Source: UMGS2069 sp900557585 (GTDB lineage: Bacteria > Bacillota > Clostridia > Christensenellales > UBA1242). From it: a stretch of 46,768 nt of DNA. Of the stretch, positions 36,414-44,498 are shown one piece after another; the stretch's first letter is position 1; every line of letters begins with the position of its first letter. Position numbers and translations under genes: made by a program. The notes under the pieces were generated by a model. That model saw only the letters and a program-made list of their open reading frames with translations, searched no databases and was not told the origin of the DNA. Where the stretch lies: contig CABSCS010000009.1 in NCBI GenBank assembly GCA_902476355.1, positions 1 through 46,768 on the forward strand, given 5' to 3'.

Positions 36414-37898
36414 TTGAAAAAACGAACTATTTTTCCAACTTCTAAAAAAGTTCAATTATCCATTCCATCTTTTGAAAAAGGCATAAGTTTGAAATATGAC
36501 AAAGCACTTACAAACTTCAACTATGCATCATCAATCGAAAACTTCTCGTTTGACACCGGCGCACTGACTGGCGGAATTGGTTTTGACAATATTTTTAGCC
36601 ATATTGCAAAACCAAATGAAGCACAAACTCTTTCCACCGACCTTAAAAATATTGGGGACATTGAAAGGATTTTCTATTTTTATAAATACAGCAGCACACT
36701 ATGCCAAAAAGAGGACAAACTTGTTTTTGTTTCTGCATCACACCAAATTTACTATGTGGATTTACAGAAAACAAACAAACAACTTTCTACGCTTCGAAAC
36801 ATTAAATTTACAAGCACACCAGACGCAATCAGATATCGTCTTAATGGTGAAGATGTTTTAATTTTCACAAGCGAGACAGACAACATGACAGTTTGGGACG
36901 GCACAAATGCTCCATATGAAGTTCTTGACGCGCCACATATTTCATCAATGGCCGTTCACTTTGAAAGACTTTTTGCAACAGTTGACGGCGAGAAAAATTC
37001 AATTTGGTTTTCAGACGAACTTGACCCAACCGAATGGAGCGTAAGCCTTGATGAGGCAGGATTCATTGAACTGGTAGACGAAAGGGGAACTCTGAACAAA
37101 GTTGTTTCTTTCAATGACTATATATACATTTTCAGAGACTATGGAATTTCACGCCTTTCCGCATTTGGAAATCAAACGCAATTTTCTGCAAGCAACCTTT
37201 ATGTTTCAAGCGGAAAAATATATCCAAAATCTGTTTGTGTTTGTGGCGACAAAATCATTTTTCTTTCCAGTGATGGACTGTATAAATTTGATGGTGTTGA
37301 CACAGTAAAAATTCTTGAAAACATTGAAAACGGATTTAAGAATATGGACAACAAAAATGCCATTTCTTGTTTTTATGGATCAAGTTATTTTCTTGCTTGC
37401 AACTTTCAAAACGGCACAGAATATCTTGACACTTTGCTTGAAATTGACACCGACAATTATAGTCTTAAAAGCATTGTTAAAGGCTATGATTTCAAATTCA
37501 TTTCAAGCATACAATCAGAAACCGTGAATGGTGTTATTGCAGTTTTAAAGAAAACCAAAGAAAATGCATTTTTGGTTGGTTTTATAGTGAAAAACGGCTC
37601 ATATTTTGGCAAATCTACCAAAAAAGTGTGGAAATCACAAACATCAAACATTGGCGAAACTTTTGCAAATAAAGTTCTTCGAAGCGTGTTTGTCCAGACA
37701 GATTGTCCGGTTTTGATTAAAGTTTTTGATGGGGAAAAATATCACAATTTTCAGTTTGAATCTTCAAAAAAAGTATGCATGAAAAAGTGCATTATTCCAC
37801 TTGTTGATTTCTCTTTTGAAATTGAATGTGAAAGCACTTCTTGCAATATAAAAAATCTAAAATTTGAATTTTTCACTCTAGGGAGAGAACCTAAATGA
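36414..37898 (+). CDS. Tail hub / DNA-stabilisation protein, beta-propeller (P22 gp10-like)
   Basis: The protein has 494 residues and starts at TTG directly after the previous TAG, with GGAG at 36400-36403. After a 30-residue arm, repeated four-stranded blades read like a beta-propeller: DKLVFVSASHQIYYVDL, AVHFERLFATVDGEKNSIWF, FNDYIYIFRDYGISRLS and CGDKIIFLSSDGLYKFDG. The run 'IWFSDELDPTEWS' is characteristic of P22 gp10-type packaged-DNA stabilisation proteins and related hubs. These plug the portal channel and carry the tail fibres. The C-terminal 100 residues form a separate beta domain. The stop overlaps the next start (ATGA). Confidence 0.65.
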   Translation: MKKRTIFPTSKKVQLSIPSFEKGISLKYDKALTNFNYASSIENFSFDTGALTGGIGFDNIFSHIAKPNEAQTLSTDLKNIGDIERIFYFYKYSSTLCQKEDKLVFVSASHQIYYVDLQKTNKQLSTLRNIKFTSTPDAIRYRLNGEDVLIFTSETDNMTVWDGTNAPYEVLDAPHISSMAVHFERLFATVDGEKNSIWFSDELDPTEWSVSLDEAGFIELVDERGTLNKVVSFNDYIYIFRDYGISRLSAFGNQTQFSASNLYVSSGKIYPKSVCVCGDKIIFLSSDGLYKFDGVDTVKILENIENGFKNMDNKNAISCFYGSSYFLACNFQNGTEYLDTLLEIDTDNYSLKSIVKGYDFKFISSIQSETVNGVIAVLKKTKENAFLVGFIVKNGSYFGKSTKKVWKSQTSNIGETFANKVLRSVFVQTDCPVLIKVFDGEKYHNFQFESSKKVCMKKCIIPLVDFSFEIECESTSCNIKNLKFEFFTLGREPK

Positions 37899-40276
37899 AC
37901 TATGGAAAAAGTGCATATTTAAAAGTTGTTGAACTTGAAAAGAAACTAAATTCATTTGACACAAAAAGCACAAGCGAAACAAATTTTCTTGAATTTGACA
38001 AGACTAAAATTGGCGAAACTTTAAACGGAAAAACAACAATTTCTTTTCCAAGCATTGAACTTTATGCAGGAAAGGAAATCTGTTTTCAAATTAAAATTTG
38101 CGTGTCATCAAATCAAACCGACACACTTAAAACATCAATCAATCTTGACAAAACCTCAATTCATGTAGAACAATTTTCTGTTCAATCTGGAAGCAGTGAA
38201 CACATTGTTATCAAGACCTTTTGTGCAACAGTTTCAAAAACACAATCGCTTGAACTTGTGTTTGAAAACAGCAGTGAAAACAACATTGTTACAATTGAAA
38301 ACATTAAACTTATCATCATGGGACTTTCAACAGTCCTTAGCAATGACCTTATTCAAATGAACGCGCTAGTATATTCCGACAAGGCCTTAATTTCGTTTAT
38401 CGATTCGGGAAGACTGCTTTATCAAATTTGTAATCTTTCACCCGAAAACATAAATCAAGACAAATTTATTTTCTATTCAAACGCTTTGTCGCACTGTTTC
38501 ATGAACACAGAAGACGAACAAACAAAAGAAAATATTGGACTTTTAATTGTCGGCCAAGACAAAACTCTTAAACTTGCATTTCCTTTTTCAAACAAACAAG
38601 AACTGACAATTGACCAAAACGTTTCATTCGTTTGCGGAACAAAACTTGAAAACCACAACGACGACAACATTATTGCTTATATAAAAAACGGCGAAATTTA
38701 CTATGCAACAATCAACGCTGGAAGAGTTTTGAAAAGCAGAAAACTTTCTTTTTTGAAAGGCACTTTCAAAGAGATTTCAATTGCAACCGAAGACAACAGT
38801 GAATATGTATATTTGATTGTCACAAAAGAAGACAACTCGTCGTATATTTTACGTTCAGTTATTGAAGCCGACACCGGAAAGTTTGTGGACTTTGTGAAAG
38901 CAAAATATAGTTTTTCAGTGCAAAAATATATCGACATGGAACTTGCAGACAAGAGAACTATTGAACACCTTAAAATAAGCCACAAGTTCATTGCAAACCC
39001 ATATACTGTCTATGACAAATTCATTTCAGAAAAAGCAGTTTCGAAACTTAAAATTAAAATGCAAATGGAAAACACAACATATACCGGCGGTGATGACGAC
39101 ACCATTCTTTACGGTGTGAAACTTGACAAAAGCAATCCTGTTGGACACTCTTGGGCAACCTATACAGACGACGCCGTTGGCTTTGACAAAGCCTATATGG
39201 ATTTTGACAACGACCGTTTCGTTTCAAATGGATGGGAAGACAGGTGGCCATATAGCGAGATTCGCCCATGTCTTTATGACATTAAAAATGCATCAGTTAT
39301 TGGCTATTTAAAAAAGAACGATTTCACCAAATATGAGAACGGAAGAAATGCCAATTTGACAGACAAAGAGAACAGCATTGTCGCAATTGAGTTTCCTAAA
39401 ATTTATATGAAAGTTTCCTCAGATGAAAACTATAATTACATTCAAATCAGCAACAAAGCACTTGATGGATTTTATTGCCGTTCACACGAAACGGCGGGCG
39501 GGGTTAGTGACCATGTTTACGTAAGTGCATATCCGGGTCCTGGACCCGAGTTTGAAACAGACGGGGCCTATTATTTTTACAGCGGAATGGAATACAGTTT
39601 CACAACCACAAAAAGTTTTTATAAATCTGACACGCCAATGAGAGCGTTTGGAAATAAATTTTCTTGTATTTCATATCCTTTCCATATTCTTGTTTGCTCA
39701 CTTTTTGCAATCATGTTCAAAAGCACCGATTGCAGAAAAGCACTTGGCGTAGGATTTACCGAGACACCAGAGCACTGCTATGTTGGCGAACTAAATAAGA
39801 AAGGAATGTTTTATGGAAAACGCACCTCTGGACACACAAAACTTTTCGGGCTTGAAGACTATTATGGTCTTGCAATGACTTTCTGCCCTGGACTTTTGAC
39901 CAGAACACTGACCAAATTTTCATGGAATGACCCGACAAAAAACAGCCCTTTGTTGTCATATAGAGTTGACCACGTGCTCAGTTTTTCAAGCCATGAAATT
40001 ACTGGCGTGGATTTTCCATTTTCACCAAATTATGTTGTTCCGATTTCAATTTACGACAACATCAACTTTGGATTTATCGGACTTACCAGCGAGGGAAACA
40101 AAAACATTGAACTTGGATTTTGCGACCCTGTCGTATTCATCACGAGTGGACTTTGCAGTACTTTTGGAAACCAGACTGGTGGCGGAGGACTGTTTGCCAT
40201 GCAAACCATTAAATATAACAACTTTCTTCCAAACACAATCATCAGACCGATGCACTGGGAACACTTTAAAGAATAA
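37895..40276 (+). CDS. Large tail protein with C-type-lectin-like receptor-binding domain
   Basis: The protein has 793 residues and starts at ATG overlapping the preceding TGA, with AGGGAGAG upstream. Residues 1-150 form a beta-sandwich-like region and 155-390 irregular propeller-like strands. From about residue 400 the sequence (LYGVKLDKSN, TYTDDAVGFDKAYMDF, EIRPCLYD, VAIEFPKIYMK) follows a domain common in tail adhesins of Gram-positive phages. Later landmarks, LFAIMFKSTDCRKALGVGF, KKGMFYGKRTSG and FGLEDYYG, and the C-terminal GLF...RPMHW pattern at about 752-788, resemble the C-type-lectin fold used as the target of diversity-generating retroelements. No such retroelement is in the window. 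The domain probably binds a host receptor. Local GC is raised near 39,490-39,550. Confidence 0.6.
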   Translation: MNYGKSAYLKVVELEKKLNSFDTKSTSETNFLEFDKTKIGETLNGKTTISFPSIELYAGKEICFQIKICVSSNQTDTLKTSINLDKTSIHVEQFSVQSGSSEHIVIKTFCATVSKTQSLELVFENSSENNIVTIENIKLIIMGLSTVLSNDLIQMNALVYSDKALISFIDSGRLLYQICNLSPENINQDKFIFYSNALSHCFMNTEDEQTKENIGLLIVGQDKTLKLAFPFSNKQELTIDQNVSFVCGTKLENHNDDNIIAYIKNGEIYYATINAGRVLKSRKLSFLKGTFKEISIATEDNSEYVYLIVTKEDNSSYILRSVIEADTGKFVDFVKAKYSFSVQKYIDMELADKRTIEHLKISHKFIANPYTVYDKFISEKAVSKLKIKMQMENTTYTGGDDDTILYGVKLDKSNPVGHSWATYTDDAVGFDKAYMDFDNDRFVSNGWEDRWPYSEIRPCLYDIKNASVIGYLKKNDFTKYENGRNANLTDKENSIVAIEFPKIYMKVSSDENYNYIQISNKALDGFYCRSHETAGGVSDHVYVSAYPGPGPEFETDGAYYFYSGMEYSFTTTKSFYKSDTPMRAFGNKFSCISYPFHILVCSLFAIMFKSTDCRKALGVGFTETPEHCYVGELNKKGMFYGKRTSGHTKLFGLEDYYGLAMTFCPGLLTRTLTKFSWNDPTKNSPLLSYRVDHVLSFSSHEITGVDFPFSPNYVVPISIYDNINFGFIGLTSEGNKNIELGFCDPVVFITSGLCSTFGNQTGGGGLFAMQTIKYNNFLPNTIIRPMHWEHFKE

Positions 40277-40286
40277 AGGAGGAAAC

Positions 40287-42329
40287 ATGAATTTTAAACT
40301 ACACAACAAATATGAAATTATAACCAAAGACCAAACAATTGTTGCATATAACACAATTCTTCGCACAATGTATGACAAAATCAAAAATCTTGAACAATAC
40401 ACTTCACACATTGCGATTGGAAACGGAACCGACGAAATTGATTTTTCGGGAACAAACCTTTCTTCATATGTTGCAAGTTTCGAAACTGTCACCGAGGACA
40501 TTTGTGCAGACCCAAGCAAAAATACACTATTTGTGAAAAAACTTGTTTCTTTTGACGAAAATGACCAAACCGAATTTTCTTTTTGTGAACTTGGGCTTTG
40601 CGCTTCATCAGACACCGACCCAGAAATTTACAATCACGTTTTGCTTAAAGATGACAACGGAAATGTTGTGACAATCACGAAAAGTGCAGGCGACATTCTT
40701 CAAATTAGAATTACAATTTATCTTGAACTTGAAAATCTTTCCAACATCGGATTTTATAAAGGTGAAAACGCACTTATCAAACAATTTCTTGGTGAAGACC
40801 TTGGCAATTCTGACCATAAAATTTATGCTGCCAAAGGAGAATTTCTCGCAGAAAACAACGAAAATGTGTTCCGACCTGTTCCAACAATTACAGACAATAC
40901 AAAACATTGTTCATTGGTTTTATCTGAATCTGCCGACGGAAAAATTTCTCTTAAAATTTCCGCAAAACTTGGAGTTGGCGAAACAGAAGAAATTGTTTTT
41001 GTCTATGCAGGGCAAGTGGTGCTTCGTGCAAATCTTTTAAACAGCGAAACTCCCATCACTAAAACTGAAACACTTTCAGCAACAAGCGACAATGTTCTTG
41101 AACTTGGAAAAAATGTGAAAGAAATTCAATCTCTTTCAAAAGACTCGGCAAGCATTCTCGAAACTGTGCACATTGAAAAATATGGAACAAAAATTACAGA
41201 TAAGTGCACCACGGTTTTTGATCAAACATTTTCTTCTTCGGACAAGAGATTTGTTTCATATGATCAAAACTATATTGCTTTTATAAAAAATGGGACAACA
41301 TATCTTTATCATTATGAGAACTGCGCATTTAAACAAGTTAATGTTGCACTTCCAACAAACATTCTTGACATGGCAATTTTTGCAGACAAAATCGTTTGCG
41401 TTTTGAACGCTTCGCCATATATTCAAATTTACGAGAAAACAAACGACACATTTTCTTTGCGACAAACGAGTTTGAGCAATTTCAATCTTTCAAGTTTTTC
41501 ATATTCTTGGCAAAGTGCAAAAACCATTATAACCAGTACTGGAAAAATTTTGGTTGGCATTATAGAAAACAACACAAACCACACTCCATTTGCACTTTCA
41601 TTCACGAAAAATGGCGATGGGATTTATGTTGATGAAATTGTCCGTTTAACATTTGACTGCTCGAATTTCATTGTTCCAATTTATGGCTCATCATATTGCG
41701 AAAACATGCTTTTGTTTTTCACAATAACATATCAAGGCGAAGATCTTTATGGCATTGAAAAAGTTGACCAAAGTGGACACGCACTTGTTTCTTCAAGTGA
41801 ACAAGCATTTGCCATTCTTGACGAAAATGTGAAAGAGTTTTCAGGCGGAAGAATTATTGTATCAAACAAAGGAAGCGCAAAGGCGATTAAAGTTCTTTAT
41901 CTTGGCGACTATGAAATTGGACAAGACAATTTGCTTTATGCCGACAAAATTTGGCTTTCAAAAAATGGCAACTATCTAATTCAGAAATTGAATGGAGCAT
42001 TCAAAATTTATAACTGTCACAGAAAAAACACTTTCACGGAATTTGAAGAAGGATATCTAAATCTTATAAATCAGGAAACAGCAACCGACTTTGAATTTAT
42101 TGGAGACAAAATTATCGTATTCACAAACAGTGAAACTGAACCGATATATTCTGTCACAATCAAAAAGAATATGACAAGAGTCGATAACATTTCGGGCAAC
42201 AACATTTCAGCAACATATTTGCAATATAATCCACTTGGTTCAAACAGTGAGCAAGGCGTTATGACAACACTTACACTTTCATTTAATGATGATGAAGAAA
42301 CTACATCTGCCAGCAACAACGGAGAATAG
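40287..42329 (+). CDS. Tail fibre/appendage protein with phage-type N-terminus and propeller-like body
   Basis: The protein has 680 residues. The start at 40287 has a perfect AAAGGAGG at 40275-40282; a longer open frame from 39927 would overlap the previous gene by 350 bases and is rejected. The N-terminus MNFKLHNKYEIITKDQTIVA and then YTSHIAIGNGT matches the attachment domain of phage fibre or appendage proteins. Residues about 60-240 are beta-rich. Residues 320-640 repeat strand pairs of the type YIAFIKNGTTYLY, IVCVLNASPYIQIYE and YLIQKLNGAFKIYN, suggesting a propeller. The tail is acidic. It probably sits on the particle surface beside the lectin-like protein. No enzymatic motif is seen. 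Confidence 0.6.
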   Translation: MNFKLHNKYEIITKDQTIVAYNTILRTMYDKIKNLEQYTSHIAIGNGTDEIDFSGTNLSSYVASFETVTEDICADPSKNTLFVKKLVSFDENDQTEFSFCELGLCASSDTDPEIYNHVLLKDDNGNVVTITKSAGDILQIRITIYLELENLSNIGFYKGENALIKQFLGEDLGNSDHKIYAAKGEFLAENNENVFRPVPTITDNTKHCSLVLSESADGKISLKISAKLGVGETEEIVFVYAGQVVLRANLLNSETPITKTETLSATSDNVLELGKNVKEIQSLSKDSASILETVHIEKYGTKITDKCTTVFDQTFSSSDKRFVSYDQNYIAFIKNGTTYLYHYENCAFKQVNVALPTNILDMAIFADKIVCVLNASPYIQIYEKTNDTFSLRQTSLSNFNLSSFSYSWQSAKTIITSTGKILVGIIENNTNHTPFALSFTKNGDGIYVDEIVRLTFDCSNFIVPIYGSSYCENMLLFFTITYQGEDLYGIEKVDQSGHALVSSSEQAFAILDENVKEFSGGRIIVSNKGSAKAIKVLYLGDYEIGQDNLLYADKIWLSKNGNYLIQKLNGAFKIYNCHRKNTFTEFEEGYLNLINQETATDFEFIGDKIIVFTNSETEPIYSVTIKKNMTRVDNISGNNISATYLQYNPLGSNSEQGVMTTLTLSFNDDEETTSASNNGE

Positions 42330-42331
42330 AA

Positions 42332-42586
42332 ATGATTTTCAATAGTACAATTTCAAAAATTGGAAAGGCAAAAAACATCTCGGTTTATATGCCAAATAAA
42401 AACAAAATTTTGCTTTATTATTTTAATGACGGAATCTTTTTAAAGACAATTGATTTTTCTTCTGGAAACACGGTTCTAACCAAAACAAACACCGCTCTTG
42501 CATTTAATGAAGTGATACCACTGAAAGAAAATTTGCTTCTGGCAAGAATTGGAAAAAGCATGGAGAAAATTGAAACAAACAAATAA
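42332..42586 (+). CDS. 84-residue protein resembling isolated propeller blades
   Basis: It starts at ATG two bases after the previous stop, with GGAG at 42319-42322. The whole chain is short beta strands (ISVYMPNKNKILLYYFN, FLKTIDFSS, NLLLARIG) resembling one or two blades like those at the end of the preceding 680-residue protein. It might be a split-off piece of that protein or a small accessory tail subunit. No function is recognised. The 110 bases after it hold the string AAAAACGCAAAATC and no gene. Confidence 0.55.
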   Translation: MIFNSTISKIGKAKNISVYMPNKNKILLYYFNDGIFLKTIDFSSGNTVLTKTNTALAFNEVIPLKENLLLARIGKSMEKIETNK

Positions 42587-42696
42587 AGTCATCAATATAA
42601 AAAACGCAAAATCAATTATTGTAAACATTAAAAACAATGCAAAATTAGTAAAAATTGCATATAAACCAATAAAAGAAACATATGGAGGAAAAAGTT

Positions 42697-43713
42697 TTGA
42701 GCAATAAAAAACTATCATATATCATAAACGAAAAACTAAAAGATAAAGAAAAAGACAAAGAAAATGATGAGAAAAAACCACTTGAAACAAGCGAAAAATC
42801 ACAAGACAAAAATGTAAAAACTTTTTCACAAGAAAGTTCAAATGACATGAAAAAATTGACAGTTTCAGAGGCTCTTGAAAAAGCAAATGAAATTGCCGAT
42901 AAATATAAAAAGGGAGATTATCTTAAAGCTCCTGACAGTCTTGGTCTTGAAAAAGTTGATGTTCCAAACAAGTCAAAAGAAGACATTGAAAAACAAGCAA
43001 ATGAACTTGTTTCAGACAAATATGAAACATCAAAAGAAAAGAGCAATTCAAGTTTTGACAATAAGATTGATGAGATTTTAAAAAGCAATCAAAATCTTCT
43101 TGCCAAAAATGAACAAAACAAAAAAGACATTAACGCCTATTATGATTCATCCAAAAAGGAAACTGAAAACCAAGCACTTAAACGTGGGCTTGCAAGATCA
43201 TCAATTGTGATTGGTGAACTTGCAACAATTGAAAATTCACGCGCAAACGAACTTGCGAATCTTCTTTCAACTTTTCAAAACACACTTGACGAAAACGAAA
43301 AACAAATTCAAAAATATGCAAATGAAAAAGAGCAGGCAATAGAAGAACTCGACATTAAAAAAGCGCTTGAAATTGAACAAAAAATTTCTTCACTTTCAGA
43401 AGAATATGAAAAGACAAAAAAGGACGCAATTTCCTTTAACAACAATGTTGAAAAACTCGAAGCCGAATATAAACTTTCGCTTGAAAAACAAAAGCAAGAA
43501 AAACAAAGAGAAGCCTTAAAAATGCAAAAGACCTATGGCACAAATTATCTTGAAGAAGAGATGAAACAAAAGCAATATGACTTTTTAAAAAACTATCTCG
43601 ACTCGCTTGAACCATCATATGCTCTGAGCATTCTTTTGACAAACAAAGAGTTCAAATCAATGCTTCAAGACAAATATACAAAACTTTATAAATATATCGC
43701 AGACAAGGCATAA
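42697..43713 (+). CDS. Coiled-coil virion-cluster protein, possible internal/ejection protein
   Basis: The protein has 338 residues. TTG at 42697 is chosen as start because GGAGG (42685-42689) is seven bases before it; the in-frame ATG at 42682 contains that site and has none of its own. Residues 1-70 are Lys/Glu/Asp-rich and disordered. Residues 70-300 are almost entirely coiled coil. The segment QALKRGLARSSIVIGELATI interrupts it and resembles a small recurring element in Gram-positive phage proteins. Placement late in the cluster and its helical, charged nature would suit an internal protein ejected with DNA, or a late assembly factor. Neither is shown by a motif. Confidence 0.55.
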   Translation: MSNKKLSYIINEKLKDKEKDKENDEKKPLETSEKSQDKNVKTFSQESSNDMKKLTVSEALEKANEIADKYKKGDYLKAPDSLGLEKVDVPNKSKEDIEKQANELVSDKYETSKEKSNSSFDNKIDEILKSNQNLLAKNEQNKKDINAYYDSSKKETENQALKRGLARSSIVIGELATIENSRANELANLLSTFQNTLDENEKQIQKYANEKEQAIEELDIKKALEIEQKISSLSEEYEKTKKDAISFNNNVEKLEAEYKLSLEKQKQEKQREALKMQKTYGTNYLEEEMKQKQYDFLKNYLDSLEPSYALSILLTNKEFKSMLQDKYTKLYKYIADKA

Positions 43714-43799
43714 AAAACGCAAAAATATGTCGTTATCCATGAAAAACCGTGTTCATTTTATTGATATCCCACAAATTTTATTTTCAAGGAGGAAATAAA

Positions 43800-44309
43800 A
43801 TGACAATCAAAGATAAACTCAAATCATATAATTTTTGGATTACACTTGTCAGTGCAATTATACTTTTGCTTCAAGTTTTTGGAGAGAAATTCAACTTTAA
43901 AATTGACTCGAATTTCATTATTGATGTTACAACCGGGCTTTGTTCAATCTTTGTTGTTCTTGGCATTATTTCAGTTCCAAAAGCAAAAACAACCAAGACA
44001 GATATTCGTTTTATTGAACCAAATTACACAGAACTTTCCGAGCAAATTACAAACCAACTTATGCAAAAAATAAACAACATTTCTTTTACTGAAAAAGTTC
44101 AAAATCAAGACGAAAAATGTTTGGAAGAAGACAACAATTCAACCATTGAAACTGTAACAGAAAATGCAGTTGAAAACGATAATGAAACAGAACAAGAGAT
44201 TGAAAATTTGAACCAAAGCGACACAAAAGATGAGACCAATGACAATAACAACCAAGAAAATATAAATGAAAATGAAAACAAAAATTCAGGCAGTTTGTTT
44301 GATATTTAG
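43800..44309 (+). CDS. Phage holin with long acidic tail
   Basis: The protein has 169 residues and starts at ATG 43800 with AAGGAGG upstream. Two membrane helices lie at about 11-29 (NFWITLVSAIILLLQVFG) and 39-60 (FIIDVTTGLCSIFVVLGII), with a short turn between, like phi-LC3-type holins of Gram-positive phages. After residue 70 comes a cytoplasmic tail of about 100 residues that is very rich in Glu, Asn and Gln and looks disordered, longer than usual. Holins form membrane lesions that release or activate an endolysin; no endolysin gene is present here. It is the last gene before the cluster terminator. Confidence 0.7.
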   Translation: MTIKDKLKSYNFWITLVSAIILLLQVFGEKFNFKIDSNFIIDVTTGLCSIFVVLGIISVPKAKTTKTDIRFIEPNYTELSEQITNQLMQKINNISFTEKVQNQDEKCLEEDNNSTIETVTENAVENDNETEQEIENLNQSDTKDETNDNNNQENINENENKNSGSLFDI

Positions 44310-44314
44310 TTTTC

Positions 44315-44340
44315 AAAGAGTGGGGAAACCCGCTCTTTTT
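44315..44340 (+). terminator. Rho-independent terminator closing the virion cluster
   Basis: AAAGAGTGGG (44315-44324) pairs with CCCGCTCTTT (44329-44338), with one T-G wobble and a GAAA tetraloop, followed by Ts. It lies six bases after the holin stop codon. Confidence 0.85.
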
Positions 44341-44406
44341 ATTTTGCTTTTATTTCAATATTTGCCAAAATTCTTTTTCGTTTTGCGCAGTTGTTTATAT
44401 TTATGC

Positions 44407-44435
44407 TTGCATTTTTGTCTTATATCAGTTATAAT
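44407..44435 (+). promoter_or_regulatory. Sigma-A-type promoter of the membrane protein gene
   Basis: TTGCAT (44407-44412) and a perfect TATAAT (44430-44435) are 17 bases apart, about 64 bases before the start codon at 44499. It restarts transcription after the virion-cluster terminator and marks the return to chromosomal genes. Confidence 0.6.
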
Positions 44436-44498
44436 GAAATTACAGTTTAGGTTTACTTTTTATAAATATATGTTTAAATTGTCAAAAAAGGGGATATT

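Larger units (their letters stand above)
27366..44340 (+). mobile_element. Compact P22-like virion gene cluster without integration, replication or lysin genes
   Basis: About 17 kb contains a late-type regulator, terminase, portal, scaffold, capsid, connector, hub, receptor-type tail proteins and holin, in canonical short-tailed-phage order. Both ends abut chromosomal genes: the giant lipoprotein operon on the left, and a membrane protein and RNase J on the right. No integrase, repressor, polymerase, helicase, recombinase, tape measure or endolysin is visible, and no att-like direct repeats were noticed. All frames are intact. It may be a domesticated particle system, a satellite, or a well-kept remnant. 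Confidence 0.75.

Noticed and set aside
37895..40276. Complete diversity-generating retroelement
   Set aside because: The target-like domain is present, but I found no reverse transcriptase or accessory gene in any frame and noticed no template repeat.
39927..40286. N-terminal extension of the 680-residue tail protein
   Set aside because: The open frame continues upstream, but it would overlap the lectin-like gene by 350 bases. A perfect AAAGGAGG before the ATG at 40287 and a phage-type N-terminus there decide the start.
27215..44480. Attachment-site repeats flanking the virion cluster
   Set aside because: I compared the two boundary regions by eye and saw no shared direct repeat and no tRNA gene; a short or imperfect core could still be missed.
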